The position numbers and the translations under genes are program-made. From Pseudomonas quebecensis (lineage in GTDB: Bacteria > Pseudomonadota > Gammaproteobacteria > Pseudomonadales > Pseudomonadaceae), in assembly GCF_026410085.1 (NCBI RefSeq), contig NZ_CP112866.1, forward strand, positions 3,843,001 to 3,907,000: a DNA stretch of 64,000 nucleotides, given 5' to 3'. Positions within the stretch are counted from its first letter, which is position 1, and each line of letters starts with the position of its first letter. This document shows, piece after piece, positions 62,888 to 64,000 of this stretch. The notes under the pieces are model-generated. The model had not been told where the DNA came from, searched no databases, and was given only the letters and a program-made list of their open reading frames with translations.

Positions 62888-63748
62888 TTAGAGTAACCCC
62901 AGTTGCTCCGCTTCGGGCTCGCGATCCAACATGGGCAACGGCGCAAGGCCGGGCAAGCGTGCCATCAGTTGGGTATGAAAGCGCATGGCCAATTGGGCGG
63001 CGAGGCGATTGTCCGAGGTATGCAGAAACACGTAGGGAGTGCGGCCCTCTTCGATCCAACCGGCGACTTTTTCAATCCAAGGCACTAGAAACGGGTCGTT
63101 GGCCTCCAGCTCCGGATGGCCAATGAAGCGCACCTGCGGAAACTGAGTCAGCGCAGCCGGCCGCGGCGGCACTTTGGGCTTTTTCGATTGCGCGTGCAGC
63201 ACCGCCGGCGATGTCGAGGTGCAACTGAACAACGCACGCGGGTCCAGGCAGATACGCTCGACACCCCGGTCACGCAACAGGCGATTAAGCCTGCGCTCGG
63301 CATCGCCTTTGGCGAAGAACTCGGGATGACGGACTTCCACCGCCATCGGACGCTCAAGCCCGTCGATAAAACCGGCCAGTTCCGCCAGGCGCTGCGGTGA
63401 GAACGAGGTCGACAATTGCAGCCATAGCGGCGTGACGCGCTCACCCAACGGGCTCATCAGGCCCACAAAGCTTTCTGCCGCCGGCAGTTGCTCGCGCAGA
63501 TCGCCATCGTGGCTGATATCCCTGGGGAATTTGGCGGTGAAACGAAAATCCTCAGGCATGATTTCGGCCCAGCGCTGCACCGTGGCGGCCGAGGGGCGAG
63601 CGTAGAAAGTGGTGTTGCCTTCAACGGCGTTGAAAACTTGGGAATAAAGGGCGAGGTAATCGCTGGCGCGGGCGTCGGCTGGGTAAAGATACTCACGCCA
63701 GGCGTTTTCACTCCAGGACGGGCAACCGAGGTAGTAAGGCCGACGCAT
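62888..63748 (-). CDS. DUF72-family protein
   Basis: 286 residues from the ATG at 63748; a 13-codon extension enters the upstream gene and is rejected. DUF72 TIM-barrel-like marks: GCPSWSENAWREYLYP at the start, VEGNTTFYARPS, FTAKFPRDISH, WLQLSTSFSP, VEVRHPEFF and the C-terminal YVFLHTSDN. Widespread family without an assigned reaction. Its start shares one base with the stop of the partial gene upstream (TGATG), so the two are coupled. Confidence 0.88.
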   Translation of the reverse strand: MRRPYYLGCPSWSENAWREYLYPADARASDYLALYSQVFNAVEGNTTFYARPSAATVQRWAEIMPEDFRFTAKFPRDISHDGDLREQLPAAESFVGLMSPLGERVTPLWLQLSTSFSPQRLAELAGFIDGLERPMAVEVRHPEFFAKGDAERRLNRLLRDRGVERICLDPRALFSCTSTSPAVLHAQSKKPKVPPRPAALTQFPQVRFIGHPELEANDPFLVPWIEKVAGWIEEGRTPYVFLHTSDNRLAAQLAMRFHTQLMARLPGLAPLPMLDREPEAEQLGLL

Positions 63749-64000
63749 CAGATGTGAACGTCGAGGCCCAGCACTTCCATATCCCATTCGACAAAGCCGG
63801 CGGTAGTCAGGTAACTGGCCAGGGCCGTGGCAACGCTTTTGCTCATGGAACGTGGGAACACCATATCCTGCTGACGGGCAGGCAGGCCGCTGATACGCGC
63901 ACTGCCGGCGCTTTGGGCCGACGACGCTGCTTCGGACTGGACTTCGATGAAGTCCGGCGAATCTTCGACCGAATCGTCTACCGTGACGTTCGCCTTGCGC
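63748..64000 (-). CDS. C-terminal part of an unrecognised protein (runs off right edge)
   Basis: About 83 residues to the stop at 63748-63750. The visible part has an acidic/Ser-rich linker (DDSVEDSPDF, SEAASSAQSAGS) and a conserved-looking C-terminal block (FPRSMSKSVATALASYL, then FVEWDMEVLGLDVHI). I do not recognise the family. It is translationally coupled to the DUF72 gene. Confidence 0.7.
   Translation of the reverse strand, partial: RKANVTVDDSVEDSPDFIEVQSEAASSAQSAGSARISGLPARQQDMVFPRSMSKSVATALASYLTTAGFVEWDMEVLGLDVHI

Overview
The window is core chromosome of a fluorescent-type Pseudomonas (P. fluorescens group). The evidence is the GC-rich codon use, the gene order (nlpD-pcm-surE-truD-ispF; eno-kdsA-pyrG-tilS-accA-dnaE-rnhB-lpxB-lpxA-fabZ-lpxD-skp-bamA-rseP-dxr-cdsA-uppS-frr-pyrH-tsf-rpsB // map-glnD-dapC), and REP/REPIN palindromes of the GTGGGAG type seen in this group. 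Nearly every gene is a recognisable housekeeping gene. I see no prophage, insertion sequence, tRNA, rRNA or CRISPR array.

Layout. 1-3.5 kb (minus): ispF-truD-surE-pcm-nlpD, a tightly overlapping stress and isoprenoid cluster that runs off the left edge, where rpoS normally follows. 3.5-6.6 kb: glutathione-dependent formaldehyde detoxification (adhC, fghA) with a divergent LysR regulator. 6.7-32.9 kb (minus): one very long run of cell-division, glycolysis, KDO, CTP, fatty-acid, DNA polymerase III, lipid A, outer-membrane assembly, isoprenoid/undecaprenyl and translation genes, read from rpsB down to ispD. Stem-loops lie between rpsB/tsf, tsf/pyrH, rseP/bamA and rnhB/dnaE. 33-38 kb (plus): map, glnD, dapC. 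38-49.6 kb: a diaminopimelate (lysine/peptidoglycan) neighbourhood (dapC, yffB-like, dapD, dapE) interleaved with a metalloprotease, a Na+/H+ antiporter, the csdA-csdE/tcdA system for ct6A tRNA modification, an NdvB-type beta-glucan synthase, and rlmA. 49.6-54.3 kb: a small unknown gene, a cold-shock protein, plsB, a YbaY-like lipoprotein and a DUF4197 protein. 54.3-59.8 kb: a LysE-type exporter and an RND/MFP efflux pair under a divergent TetR regulator, with a clear operator palindrome. 59.8-64 kb: rsmJ, an unknown protein built on an internal duplication, an extensin-like protein, a PEP-mutase/isocitrate-lyase family enzyme, a DUF72 protein and a truncated unknown gene at the right edge.

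Functional links: lpxA/B/D, fabZ, skp, bamA and rseP together build and monitor the outer membrane. dxr, ispD, ispF and uppS supply and use isoprenoid precursors. pyrH and pyrG make pyrimidine nucleotides. dapC/D/E supply meso-DAP. The parts most worth a second look are a terminator whose U-tract runs straight into the ispF start codon, a family of heptad (AGCTTGY)n stem-loops at three intergenic sites, the divergent astacin-like protease, the duplicated-motif protein at 60.7-61.3 kb, and the TetR operator. I did not find a clearly new multi-gene system.
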